This document shows, one piece after another, positions 24,588-38,400 of a stretch of 64,000 nucleotides of DNA (position 1 is the first letter of the stretch; the number at the start of each line of letters is the position of its first letter). Source of the stretch: Bemisia tabaci (taxonomy: Eukaryota > Arthropoda > Insecta > Hemiptera > Aleyrodidae); the NCBI RefSeq assembly GCF_918797505.1, contig NC_092798.1:50862985-50926984 (forward strand). Direction: 5' to 3'. The translations under genes were made by a program, and so were the position numbers. The notes under the pieces were generated by a model. That model ran no database searches, had not been told where the DNA came from, and saw nothing but the letters and a program-made list of their open reading frames with translations.

Positions 24588-25141
24588 AATGGACCACTAG
24601 ACAAGGTACGAATTTGAGCATTCTGATACATGTTTCTTAACCAAAATTTTACGTAGAACACGATTCTTACAACAAAAATTACTGAAACCAGCTTTTAACG
24701 AAGACATTAACGTTTTTGTTTCACATTGTTCACGAGGAATTTGAACTGCCCGCTCACAAAAAACTCAAAGCTCTACGTGAGTCAAATCGTGCACTACAAC
24801 GGTTTCAGCAAGCTTCTCAATCGAGCAATGTTCATTTCCCACCATGTGTAGTTCAAACTATAAGCAATTTGCTACAGCTGAGCCAAAACGTCAAGATTGA
24901 AGTCGCCAGATTTTTACATCGCAGAGACTGTCATGATAACGTTTAGCGCGCGATGTGATTCACGTAGAGCATTGAGTTTTCATAAGCGGGTGATTTGAAT
25001 TCACACACTAAGAATCATTAAATATCTTCTTAAGGAGTTGATTTCGGTGATTTTCGTTGTGCGCATCGTGTTCTACGTAAAATTTTGGTTAAGAAACATG
25101 TATCAGAGTGCTAAAATTCGTACCTTGTCTAGTGGTCCATT
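24588..25141. mobile_element. MITE family 'AATGGACCACTAG', best-preserved copy
   Basis: The left terminus AATGGACCACTAGACAAGGT and the right terminus ACCTTGTCTAGTGGTCCATT are perfect inverses over the outer 20 bases. The inverted match runs on for about 70 bases with few changes (GATACATGTTTCTTAACC / GGTTAAGAAACATGTATC). The 554 bp size and lack of a transposase make it non-autonomous. A 76-codon open frame inside (24716-24946) follows sequence shared with the other copies, so I treat it as element sequence, not a gene. Confidence 0.85.
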
Positions 25142-25184
25142 ACTGGATTGTCTAAAAGAACCTTAGCAAACAGACTCGATGAAG

Positions 25185-26975
25185 TAGGATTACATGCACT
25201 TTTCTTCACATGCTGTTCAGCAGCTTTATCGTTCTTTGGAAAAATCAGTTATTTCAATTTCCGGCATAAGGCAACTCAATATAATCTGGGACTGAACATG
25301 ATTGAACCTATTCATTCATCAGTAACTGAAGATGTTTCTAGTGGGTAAGTTGCAAGTTCTCTGTTTACTTACTTTACATTGTCTTTTTTTCTTTTACTGC
25401 ACAAGGCCTAAGAACATTAAACATCACCATTTAAATTTTAAAAAAAAAAATAATCTGAAAATTGAAAAAAAAATGCTAACCCTTTTTGATGAGAAACGAC
25501 CTAGAACTTGCTACAATGCACCAAATCGTTGAATCAAAAAGAAAGTACTGCCTAAGTAAGTAAATAATACCAAAAGAGAAGAAAACCACAAACATGACGC
25601 ATGTAATAAGTACAAATGATACCAAGATTTTATAGCTATAAGAACATCAATCTCATTTGAACAAATAGGAAAGAAAAAAAGAAAAAAATGAAGCCTTTTC
25701 AAAATTCAAATCAAGAACAGATAATTTCCATGGGAAATATCAAATTGCTACCTAACGTTAAACAACGGAAGAGTGGAATGAACTCAAGAATAAATACAAA
25801 CATTATGAAAGCATAAATTAGAGGAAACGTTACCCGAATATAAGGTAAAAAAATGACACTGATTCAAATTACAAATTATACAATTTTAAATATTAAATAT
25901 TTTATGCACATGTACAAGTTCAATTAAAATAATACTATACAATTTTTTCTTAATGTGAATGTAGTTCCATATTACTCAATTACTTTGATACAACACTACA
26001 CCCGAAATACGGATTTGATCCGTTTGACATTTACACTATGGGATCGTATGCCTTTAGGACTGCATAAAATTAATCAAAAACTCGTTTGATTTTTGGCATT
26101 TCTGGAAAACATTCAGATTCAATGGAAGCCTGTTTTATCCGATCGATCTGAATATTCTATTTAGGGTGGGGAAACATGATCTATCGTACAATGTATTAAA
26201 ATTAAGCAGAATACACACAGCATATGGCAATTGAATCAAACTAGAGGTGTCGTTCGGGAAAAGTCAGGTAGATGCAGTTTACTTCCCGAAGCTTTTACCG
26301 AATACAGCATTGATTCAACTCTTACAAACTGTACATGACTTAGAGCCCAATCTTATCAATAAAAACAGAGGCGTTACCTAGTTAAATTGAACAACAGGAC
26401 ACATTCATGGAAACGAAGTTGGTGCCCACTAGACTCTTGTGGCAAAAAGACTTAGTTTTCATGAATGCCTCCGATTTGGATAACATGAAACACAAGATAT
26501 GTCCGCAAATATAATGAGCACTCACAGGTATGACACTCATGCAACTCTTAGCTGCTTAATCATTATGAAATTCGATACATTTTCTCAACATTTATGTGAA
26601 GAGAGGCCTATTTTCTGGCTTTGTAGACATCCCACATCAGCTGCAGGCGACAAATCAACACATTCTGCAGCAAGCTTGCCATCACATGGTGAAGGTAAGA
26701 TTCTTATTCTAGTTCTGGCCAGTTGTTGAATTTGAATGGGTGGTGCCTGCGTTCTCATAACTGGATGGCACTGAGAGGTTGACTTAAATCTCTCACTCCC
26801 TCCCGTTTTCATCTTTTCACACATTAGAAAAAATGAAAACTTGAGTCTTGGTACTTATTAAAGGTTTGCGTACATAAATTATGAGGATTTATTTATCAGT
26901 CGTATTATTAAACTGAGTCATTTTGGCTCTGATGCAGATAACTCAAGTGATGAAAAGCCACGGGTCAACAAGTAA
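25185..26975 (+). other. Putative 3' exons of an unidentified + strand transcript
   Basis: Three segments splice in phase. One ends at 25344 before a strong GTAAGT donor, the second is 26627-26694 (acceptor TTTGTAG, donor GTAAGA), and the third is 26938-26975 (acceptor ATGCAG), ending in TAA. The joined peptide is Ser-rich and hydrophilic (SSVTEDVSSG, then HPTSAAGDKSTHSA, then EDNSSDEKPRVNK). The 5' limit of the first segment is uncertain; 25185 is one possible acceptor, directly after a MITE. I recognise no homologue. It could be alternative C-terminal exons of KDM5, a separate small gene, or chance. Confidence 0.35.
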
Positions 26976-29380
26976 TTTATGGTTGATGAGTCGATGAGAC
27001 GTTCACAGTTATCGAAAAACTAAGAGACACAATTTGGTGTTCTCCACTTTAGGTGATATTCCATCAGAGATAGTTACAGGAAATAAGGAGCTGCAGAAAT
27101 CTGTAAACTTCTCAACTGACCTATCACAAGTTTTCTTCTGTTGCCGCTACCTGTCACTTGCGAAAAATGCACGAGGAACCAAGTTCACTAAAATAATAAC
27201 CTACATTTAAAATCCTGAGTCTTAGTGATTCTTCAAGGATAATGATCATTGCACAATGACTAAAAAATAATAAGGAAAGAAAACATAGAGGTTTTCTTTA
27301 CTCGACTAAAACTTTGTGTTCAAGTTCGGAAGCTTGCTTTAACGTTTTACTCTGTAATGATTTCCATTTTGAAGGAAGGTCAGAATGAATTTTGAGAGCA
27401 CTGATTGAGAGAGAAGGCAAATCTTGGTATGTATAATGCAGAGTTTACGCTTATAATTGGGCGCCTACACAAATTTACGCTTCATGCATATTGCATGATT
27501 GGGTTTAATTCTTCATTTTCTTTTAGTTTTACAATATTTTTAGGAATGAGTGGTTCCTAGAAAAATTAAATGCACAAAAGAAGATGCAATAGCTTTTTAA
27601 AAAGCCACCTAATCAATATTGAAACTAAGTTTTACAGCATAAGTCTGGTAAATACATGAATTCAGATGGGGCAAACTCCCTATTCTTCACTGGGGGACAT
27701 TTTCCAAGAGCAAATTCATCAGATCACTGATAATTTTTTAAAATAACTAAAAATCTTTACCTCATTTTAAAAACAAAATAAACACATATTTCTAAAAATG
27801 ATCTTTCTAATTACTTCTCTTAAATTTGAGATCATGTCACTCCAAAGAAAAAGTAAAAGTCAATTTCATTTTCCCCTACTCTTCGTAAACAGAACTGATG
27901 TAATCTAACAGGGATAAAAAGGGTCTGAAAAACTAGAGAGGACAACCTAAATAAATGAGCAAACACTTCTGCTGCTCCGGAAAAGAGTTTCCCGGCTACA
28001 TCAATAATAGTTCAGACGAAGATTCTCAGTTCCATTCTATCGCTGTTAATTTAAGAAAGAGTTATGTGACAATAATTAAAGGACTATTGTAACAATAAGG
28101 GATTTTAAAAATGTTTCTGGCGTTTTATTCACCTTTTACTTTTACAACTGAGGTTAGAATTGTTGGAGGTTTGCAGGTGAATTATTTAACACTGACTTTG
28201 CTTTATTGCAAGGAAACAAATTGGACATTAACTAAGCATCATTGATATATTAGAGCACTTAATTAATGAAGAAAACTGAAGATGGATTGCAGCAGGTGAG
28301 GAAAATGCATTAAAAAATCAATAATCTCTTCTCATTTTGATTGTATCAAATTGAACAACTTATTTTGGGCTCTGGGACTTTTCTGAGGAAGCAGATAAAT
28401 GTAATCAAATTAATTCAAGAAGTTCCCGAAATACACGCTTCATTGAACAGATGAACTTCGAATGGTTAAAGACGTTTATGTGCATTTATATGCTCTCATT
28501 TACATAAAAAAAGGAAAATAAAAAAATTTGAATATAAACTTGAGAGACAAACACAAATTTACGATTTATCTTTCATCTTCGATTTTATATTTTTCCCTTA
28601 TTTAAACGAGTCCTCCTTTTTTCAAAAATATTAAAAAAAAGAAGAAGAAATCTAGACAAACTCAACCGATTTGGTAGCTCCTGTGACTGGAGATTGGAAG
28701 GAAAAAATACGATAAACAAAAAAACATAGTATTAAGATATGGGGGCCTAACTAGAAGCTTTCAACGGCTAAATTCTGAATGAGCTAGTCCTTATTGAGAG
28801 AGTTCAAAGCGCTTAATGATTGAGTGAGGAGTAAAAATTGCCATTATACTGTATTACATACATGCTATTGTTGTAGCACACAAAAACAGCGTAAACTTTC
28901 AGCGCAAATCAAAGACTTCATGAGTTCATGTGAGGTTTACTTATTTTTAATACTGCATAACCTAACTTTACTAGAACTGACGGAAAATGTCAAAAGTAAA
29001 AAAAATAAGGACAAAAGGGGATGAATTTACCTAATGGTTTATACATGATACATTATCTAATTTGTATACGTACAAGCTTCAGAACACAATCAATACACCT
29101 AAGGTAATACAATAAGACCAACAGTCTCAAATAGGTAATCTTTGGTAAATAATTCTCTACAATTGTTCATTCAATAATTTTACACCTGAATCAGGAATTT
29201 CTTTCCTCAGCTGTGTATTAACTAAGTTAAGCAGAAAGATGATACCTATATACAGTACAGTTTGATAAAACTATAAAAAGAAACAAAAAACGAACAAACA
29301 AACAAACAGACTTACACTGAGAGAAGAAAGTGAATAAACACGTAGAAAAGAGAGAAAATAAAAAGGAAAATTGATTCCAA

Positions 29381-29386
29381 TTTATT
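29381..29386 (-). terminator. Candidate poly(A) signal of the ZNF292-like gene
   Basis: AATAAA on the minus strand lies about 46 bases past the stop codon at 29432-29434. That would make a very short 3' untranslated region. A further AATAAA at 28204-28199 is an alternative. Confidence 0.25.
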
Positions 29387-29431
29387 GCATTTATGTTGGC
29401 TGCTTGCAAAAACAAACGTAAGATAATCACA

Positions 29432-32400
29432 CTATCTTCTTTTGAGAGCTGATTTTAATAAACTTTGACTTTTGCTATTATGACCTTTTTTCGAGGCAGA
29501 ACTGCAGGAAGACGATGAGATATGAGGATGGTTCTTGCGTTTAGGTTGTTCTGGAGATCCATTGCAGCAAGGACAAGGTTTCTTGACTAGGCCCCGAGAG
29601 GATAACCGCCGCGGAACCCTCGGTTTTTCACCTTCAATTATCTCAGGAGAGCTGGCACTGCTTGTCACATCCAAGTCTTCTTTAGCAATCTTGGATACTT
29701 TCGACTTGGCAGTCTTAAGAGACGAACTGGAGCGCCTTTTTCCGAGTCCGTTGGAAGATAATGTCAATTCCCCTTCCGACACAGCGTCTTCTGCATCTGA
29801 AGTTGCTATTTTGTCCACGTCAGAATCGACATCTTCGCCATGGTCAGATTTCTTTAGCAATGACCAGAATGAATCAGATTCTTGGTTATCGTGACTTGGT
29901 TTCAGTCGACTTCGCGATCGAAAATTGTTTTGGGAGCTACTACAGATAAAAGGGTTACTTGTGCTATCTAACATATTCAACTGCGGATCAGAGGAAAAGA
30001 TGGCATCTGATGAGGAATGTGGCGTCGTTGGCGATGGGTAGTTGTGATCCGGAGAACTTTCAGGCAACTTTCCGTCATCGTCGATCAAACTGCCAAGACT
30101 TTTCTTGAAGTCAACAGAGTCCGAGTCAAGATCCAGAGCACCGTTAACTGAACTATCCAGAGGCAAAGGAGGCTCCGAATTGGAGCTTTGTTTATCTGAC
30201 CTACAACTCATCGGAGAGCGAGATTTTGAGAGAGAGCGTTTCTTGGATTTAAAACAAGAGGCTCCTTCATTTGAGCTATGACTAGACTTGGGACCATCAC
30301 GCTGGGAATGCAGCTTTGGTTGAGATCCGAAACTCGATTCTTGGTGCGAGGAACAACCACCCTGACTGCTTGAACTAGAGGACACCCCTGTTTTGAGGTG
30401 AGTCTTCTCATCCGGGGAACAGTACAGCTCAGATTGTCCCAAAATTGGACTGTCAGAGTCCGAGCACATTTTTAAGATACTACTCGGAGACGAGCAGAGT
30501 TTTAGTTTACTTTTCAAGTTGGACCTGGCGTAAGTCTTGAGATTACTTACGCCATCGCCTTGCGAAAAGTTTAACCCTGAGTCTTTGTTATTGTAATTCG
30601 ACTCTGGATTCATTATCAATTGAATTTCAGCTTCTTGACTAGACGGGTCCAGATCTAACAAAAGTTCTGCCTCTGGAAAAAGGTCGCTTGCGCTTGGTTT
30701 GTCGACACCCAAGTCCTTGCACTCTTCGGACAAGCTTTTTAATTCTGCTTTCTTTTGCAGCCCATCACTCCTCTTGCCAGTCTGAAGTCTATCGGATCTA
30801 CGATAATTACTCTGGAATAATGTACTATGCAAAGAGCCCCCTTTTCGTTTTGCATGAGTGAGAGTTAAAGTAGCATTGGTAGTATTGCACGGATCAATGT
30901 CTGAAACAGTCTGATTCATTGTTGGCGATTTTTCACCTTGAGAGGCATCTTCTTTGGAAAGATACTGCTGCCAGTGCACTGTATCATCACACGTACTAAC
31001 CTGATTATCCTCCTCCTCCTTGATTTCTTTCTTGATTTCACTCGTTTCTAGGAGCAAGTTCTCCGTTGCTTGAGGTTTCACATCCTCTTTACTGTCTGCA
31101 TCATCTAAAAATACAAAAAAGACACATTCAGTGAAACATGAATAAATGAGATTTTTGGGAATTTCAGAAAATGGTATTTACTAAAATCCTTTTGGCTTGT
31201 CATGGTCTTTTAAGTAAGATACAATTTTATACAAAATTATTTGGAAACCATCTCTTACTAACTTCAATTCCCATCATGAAAGAACCTTCTATTGACTTCT
31301 TTCGTAGTTGACATGATTTTAGATCCTTGGTTTTGAGAAATTATGATACGAAAAAACTGAGAATCGGCTTAATTTGAGAAAACTATTGTAAAACCCTCTG
31401 GAATATTTTTCCTCATTTATAATTGTCTTTTTCCACTTGGTGAGACAAAGCAATGGCGGAAATGAAGTTTACAAAATTTTAGAAGCATGGCGCAATTTCC
31501 CTGTTGAAACTATCGAACTAGTGGCAAATTTTTTCCTTTAGAAGCTTAGCACATCCAAAATTATTAAGCGGTTGACAGCTTCGGCCGATTTTTCAGGCTC
31601 AACTGATTCTGACTAACGGACTTCTTGAGCTTTGTTGAAGTCTTTAAGGTGTCAAACACCATTCAACATTTGAATCTGCTACTTCTTGAGATTAATATTG
31701 TAACATGATTTGATAAAAAGAGACAGGTATCTATTAAGTGAAAATGGTAAATACATGGACAAAAAAATTTGTTGATAAAAAAATCTAACAGCAGCCTATT
31801 CCAGTTTTCATCATAGATCTTCTCTAAAGCTGAGGGCTCCATTTCACTTGCTTGCTTGGATTCGGAAAATGCAGCTCTAACAAAAAGGTGTGATCAAGTA
31901 TACTGACAGTGAAACTATCAGATCATGTATCTCTATCTGCAGCGTTGCAGACTTCCTTTCATACTTTATTTTTTAAATAGAAAACTACTCGATGTCAATT
32001 TTTGAGAAATTCTGTGATTTTTCTCCTTTAAGCAAAGAAAACTCAAAACTGTGAAAACTTGTAGGAATGATACTAATTTGTTTTCCTTTAAAAAATAAAT
32101 TGGGAGCGGAGATTTTCAAACGCCGCAACCGAGATACGTAATCTAGTAGTTTCACAGTCGATATGCTTCTTTACCAAACGAATGTCCCATTGAAGAACAC
32201 ATAGATAAAATTAGGAGGTGGCAATGATTCAAGCCTCATGCCTTTTAAAAGGCGTCTGAAGTTTTGTGATTTTGGGCTCGTCTTTTTGAGAAATGTATGA
32301 AAACATGTGGGAACAGAACAGGAAATCTCACAAACGCTCCATCTAGCGCTGAACTGATCACGAATTTACAGATCAAATTATTGATACTTGCATACAAGGA

Positions 32401-35400
32401 CTATCAATAATATTGTATTAACAGACCAGAGAGGCAGGATGCACAGAGAAAAGAAAAAAGGAGAGAAAAAGCGTATACTGTTACCTAAGGTGCTTTCAAT
32501 TCTGGAATCTTGCTTCAATTGATTTGGTGATGAAGAGTTTCTGATGTCATCTTTCAACTCATTTTGGCACGAAAATAAGGCTGCTTCAGTTTTCACGCTC
32601 TTGGTAGACTTTCGAAGTTCCAGAAACAACGGCTTATTATCAACAGAGCTAAAGTCAGACCAGATACTTCTTTCTTTATTGCTTGTATCAAGAACGATTT
32701 GGCTAGGAGCACTACTGCTACTCTGACTCAATGAAAATTGAGAGACATTTGGTGAACTAGTGGTATCAGATAAGGTACTACTTTCAGGGACTGCAGCACT
32801 AAACTTGGGCAGATTAGCTGAGGCGACAGTCGTTATGGCTGAGATATTGGTACTAGTGGAATTAGTACCATGAAGTTGAAGCAAATTTATACTTGTTGGG
32901 ATGACTGAGCTATCCAGGTTCACCGTCTGCTGTTCACCAGTTCCTTCGGTGAATGTAAAAGATCTAGTGCCTGTGGGCAAAACTACAGCTTGTTGACCTC
33001 CGATGTTCTGAGCTGTGAGCCCTCCAGCAATTTTAGCTAAACCAGGCCTAAGAACCATTGGAACCATTTGTTGTATTTTATACATTTTCGGTGCTTTGGT
33101 AACAAGTAATCTTACTGTGCCAGGAGGTAATGGAACACCAGCACTACTCGACACGACAGTTTGTTGTCTCGACTGGGTACCAAATATTTTTGCAGCATCC
33201 GCACTTGATAACGTAGAATCTTGGACAATTAATGCACGATTGGTTGTCACCGGTTGAGTTTGAGTCTGCGGTTGAGCTTGGATCTGGATCCTAGTATCTC
33301 TGGCATCAAGAGATTCTGAAGTTTCAGATGAGGGTGTGGCTGGAGTTTCATCCAACCTGCTTGATGGAGAGCTTGTCATTTGCGATAACTGACTAACGCC
33401 ATTGGAGCTATCCTCACTGCCTAAAGTTCTAACATCTTCAGAAGATGGACTCATGTCAAGCCCTAGAGAGCAGGAGGCTTGTTGAGAATTGGACCTACTT
33501 CGAGACTGCGAACTCTTCTTCCGCTTGGATGACTGAGTTGGGTTTGTCGGTGGATTCGATCTTCGACGAGGGGCAGGTTTATTTTTTAACTCAGGTGAAT
33601 TTCGAAGCTGCTCAGCATATTTATCTAAAATGGCATAAATCCTCTGTGTGGTTTGCTCGTCTTCTTGAGGTTTCTGTTGAGGTTTCGGTATTGAAGGAGT
33701 CACCTTCAAAGGGGATGTTACCGGGGACGTTTTGACTATTTTTGCTTTTGATGATTTAGTTGCTGGTTTTTGAGTTTTATTTGAGGAACTTGGGATTGGA
33801 CTAGATGAATTTTGAGAGGCGATGCTCAAAGCGGGCGAAGATGCTTGTCGCCGATAGCTCTGTACAACGACAACAGGTGTAGTATTTAACTTGGTGCCAA
33901 CTGTTAAGCTGCCACAGGAACTAGTTTGAGTAACGAAAGATACCACTCTATCTTGCGGCTCCATTGTTGAGCTACTGGGCGTTAAGGTGGGCGCAGAAGA
34001 GTTAGGTGGACCCGATGTTGCAGCAGCTAACCCAGCTGAACTCGATTCATTTGATGAAGTTGAGGAGTCCAAGGGTGCATGCAGCTGGACATTAATTCTT
34101 TCTTTCATCTGGGATGTTTTCGTTACTTTTTCAAGCACAGATTCAAACTCTCTCAACCCTCTTGCTGTCAGCTGTTCTGCTGTCGTTGAACTCTCCATTG
34201 ATGAGGCACCTACAGTGGCCTCAATCCGGTTTCGAATTACCGGTGACTCCCTGGATACAAGTCTACTCTGATTCTGATTGGGTACAGGAGTAGTTACGGT
34301 GTTGGCTGGCTGATTGATGTTCGTTATAGTGGATAAAAATGCCGACCGCACTGATAACGGCAGTTGAAATGGTTTGAATTTATAAGCTGATGGTTGTAGT
34401 ACAGTTTGACGTCCAACTGTTTTTTGGATTATGGATGGAAGTGTTAGCCTTGCTGTAGAGGTGGTTGCAGTATTTTTGCCTTTGACAGCGTCATCCGTAC
34501 TGTTCGAAATCTGTATGGTTTGATTCAAAGGGTTAATGATATTAATGACATTAGGTCCTGAAGTTGTTGCTTGAACTGGGGATTGAATAGCTGCTGTCAA
34601 CAAGTCGTTCAGCCTTAACTGTTCTTTGACTGGTTTAGTTTCCAGTTTCTTGGCTGCTGGTGCCGTATCAACCGATGCCTCAGGTTCTTTTAGCAGAGCT
34701 ACTCGCTTACATGCTACTATCACACCGGGCGACGTTTGTATAGCTGAGGTCTTGACTTGCGGAGTTTTGACCTGTATGCTTGTTTGAGGAATAAGTGTTG
34801 AGACTTGATGACTGTTTGAATTCTCTCCTTTGACTACCACCTGAGCAACATCAGACGACTCTGCCTTCTGCAATGATGAGTTGGGATCTTTGCTTGTTTG
34901 AACACCTTTGGAAACCACCGGGCAAGCAAGAAGATTATCCCGTTGAATTTGCGCCTGATTCAGTTCTAAAACATTCACAACTTTGCTTTCCGAGATATTC
35001 CCTCCAACAACAGGACATGGTACACTTTGATACATAGTTTTGCCAAAAGCTTGTTGAAATTTTGGCAAACTGGCATTCTGAGTGCTTTGCGTGATGGGAG
35101 ATCTTGTTTTAATGATGTTCGGAGCTGACTCCAGTCTTAAGACTGCTGGCTGACTTGAGCTGGCTTTTTGTGCTTCAAGATTGGCATCTTTAGCTTCCAC
35201 CACTCTAGGATTGGCGAAGTTGCCTGACTGACTGATAACAACGTTGACTGTCTGACCTGCAGATTCACTCCTTTTAATATTACCTATTTGCTGCGCCCAC
35301 AGGAGTCGCGAGTCTCTGGAAACAGTCAGCTGAACAACATTTTCGTTTTTCCTCCCGTCATCTGCTTTGAATAACGTTGCTGTATTATTGTCATTGTTCG

Positions 35401-38400
35401 TTCCGACAAAAGAGGAATTCGCTAAACTTATAAGGGTCTGTTGAACTTGTTGCTGGGAAACAGCGCTCGTTCGAGCTATTGAGCTGGTAGAGTCACTGCT
35501 GGCCACGAAGACAAATGCACTGCTTCTTGCCGGTTTAACAACACTGGCCACCGTGTTGGAGCTTGTTGCTGGTTTGTTTGACTGATCAACCGCCTGGCTT
35601 TGAATAATAAGGGCATTTGGTGTTTGCACAGGGACTCTCAAGATTGGCGACATGGTAACAGGCTCTGCTCGCTGCAAAGTGATTGTTTCTGATGTATTCT
35701 GCGTTTCTGAGCACTCGATCAATGCACTTATGTTATTCGGAATAGAGTTGAATAATTGGAGGGTTGGTTGCGACTCTGTGTTTGATGTCGATGGGTCATG
35801 AATTTTGGTGGCACTAATTGTGCTAGTTTGAGAGATGACTGGGCTTGAGTACGTATTCGATTGAGCAGCTGAGTTTTGAGCTGAGGTGGAAGATGTCTGT
35901 GGAGGTTTATCGGAAGATGATTGCTGACGGGAGAGCAATGTAGGATTTGCTGTGCTGGATGTATGATTCGTAACCTGCACGACCTGCACTGTTGCTCTAA
36001 CCTCGGAAGGAACTAAGTTAGAAATGGAGCTGAGTTCAGAGACAGTATTCTCAATTGAACTTTTATTTCTCCTTGGGAAATCAAAACCATCCAATTTAAT
36101 TTTGCTATTCTTGTCTATTTTGGTAAAAGGCTCTAGCTTGGTGCTGCTGTTTAATGGCTCGTCTTCGGTGAACGTGTACTTACAATTATCAGAGAGCTCA
36201 TCATCATCATACCCGTCACTTAATTCCATTTTACTTGAAAGACTAGGATTGTTAAAATTTATTGTACTAGCTATAGAGTTAGGTGCGAAAGTTCTTGTAG
36301 GACTGTCTTGCAAAAGTGAGTATTCTTCTTCTGGTACATCGCTGAAATACCTGAAGCCTAATTTTGATGACTGCCTGAGATCTGGTTTCGTTTTCCTAAA
36401 AGTTCTTAGCGTTTTCAAAACATGAGTTCTAGACACAGGTTTTTTGCTTTCATTCTTGAGTAAGTTGGAATGAAAGCTCTCGTTTTCGTCAAAAGATTCG
36501 GAAACAAGAATTTTCTTAAACCTGGAGTTATTGTTGTCATTTTCATTGTCACTAAACTTAAATTCATTGCTTATGGAATCATCAGCTGGAGATGGGATTC
36601 TCTTCGGAGGTCTTCCTACTTTTCTCGGACGTGAAGTTTCCTTTCGATTATCCTTAGCATTTTTGGTTTTCTTCTTCTTTGAAGCATTTTTCCTTGAGGC
36701 ACTGCAAATGCTCTTTACACTGTCTAGAGTGCCATTATCAGAGTCAGAAATTATTTTCACTTTCTTCTTGCATTTTTTTCTTTTTTTCTTGCTTCTGTAT
36801 TTCCCTATTTCAAACTCCGAGTCTGAGTCGGACCTCCGTTTACTCACCTCCTTCCTTTTTAAACCCTTTTTAAGGATGAATGAATCGCACGATTCAAAAT
36901 CCGAGTCATCTATGCTTTGAGAGCAAGATGCACTTTCCGATAAGGACTCATCTGAGTCGTCAGTCCCTTCGATCCACTTTTCATAGCCTTTTTCAATGCC
37001 GTTGTGCTTGTCTTTTTCTTTATCCACGGGCCAATCCTTAAATTGGTCATAATCAATCTTTAAGTACTTTAACTCTTTGTTGGTTTCACGAAATTTCCTA
37101 AAATCTATCAAATAATCCTCACACAGGCATTTAAGCTCTGTCCAGTCATTGTCCCAATTCAATGCTTGGTATCGAGATCCTCTGATAACAATTGATAAAT
37201 CGTCCATTAGATGCCTTGTTAAGCCCAGAGCATTGCCTTCCTTTTCAAAATTTGATGTGTTCGTACCTTCAGGCGAAAGCCGATTACTAGGGTCGTTTGC
37301 GTTTGAATCTACATGACTGGATTCATGCTCATTGTGAGTATCTAACTGACTGACTTGAGAGGTTTCACTGATCTCATCAGCAATACCAATATCTTTTGAT
37401 TTACCTACTAATTCCATATCCATTTGATTTGTCCCGTCTTTTTCTGGTTCAATGTCGTCATCCGTTTGGTCTGGTTTACTTGGTTTATCGAGATTGCATT
37501 CACTCTCAGCGACAATTTGTTCAGTCTTATCCAATGGAGGTATTTCGTTCTTTCCACCGAGAGACTTGATGATATCCAAAGTATTACTCGTTGGATTTAA
37601 CGAGAAACCAGTTAGAACACACTCGCGGTAGATGTCTGTGTAGCTGCTCCCGACCAAATTTGCTAGTTTCAAGAACCCAGAGGACAGCTTGATTTCTATC
37701 TCTCTCTGTTTCTCTTCATCCGGTTTCACCTTCAGCTGAAGCAGATCATTCATTTCGGCACTTAGAAAGCGGATACAGAACTCAATACAAATTGGCTTCA
37801 CGATGTCTCCAAACTGAAACAGAACAAATGATTATTGGCAAAAAAAAAAAAAAAAAAACACGGAACACAGTAGTATCTCGTTGTGACGTTTTGGAAGGGA
37901 TTCAAACGTAGACCATTGTTTCAAGAAAAATATAAGTTTGAGCAACACTGAAACGAAAAATGGACAGCATGGATTTGAAACTATGAATGTTGTCTCCAAG
38001 AAAATGTTACTTTGAGAAACATTACAACGAGGTATGACTGTAAATTAAAAATAAAACAAAAATACTTTCATAATCTTACTATGTTATAAAATTTACACAC
38101 TTTAAACCACAGAGAAGTTAGGTGTGCTATCCTGATGTTTGAATTGACGCAAGATTGAGGAAACTTCAAGGAGTTGGGACACTTCATGTATTTTGATGCA
38201 TCTCTATTGTCTTTTTCTGCATTTTTATTTTTAGCTTAGTTGATATGAAAAAACTGCAAACCTATTTTTGCCTGTTATGAGACTAAAATTGATCCCATGA
38301 AGTTACAATTGGTCATAACTGCGGGCTAAATTGATTTTACTGTGACTTTCATTCCATAAACTTTTAGTTTTAGAACAAATTATTGCAACAAATCTCTGAA

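Larger units (their letters stand above)
18485..29431. other. Convergent intergenic region between KDM5 and the ZNF292-like gene
   Basis: No conserved gene is recognised in these 11 kb. The region holds the 3' flank of KDM5, two TIR elements (19754-20224, 24588-25141), a dispersed repeat (24000-24190), and small + strand stretches that look like exons (20333-20386, 21133-21191, about 25185-25344, 26627-26694, 26938-26975). The last three form a phase-consistent chain. The 3' untranslated region of the minus-strand gene should occupy part of the right end. Confidence 0.5.

Noticed and set aside
24716..24946. 76-codon frame with a fairly protein-like composition
   Set aside because: It sits inside a MITE whose interior is shared with decayed copies lacking the frame, so it is most likely element sequence.
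36024..36920. Open frames of 129-133 codons on the + strand opposite the giant exon
   Set aside because: They mirror the codon composition of the minus-strand coding exon, encode hydrophobic Ser/Leu/Phe-rich repeats, and have no splice or start support.
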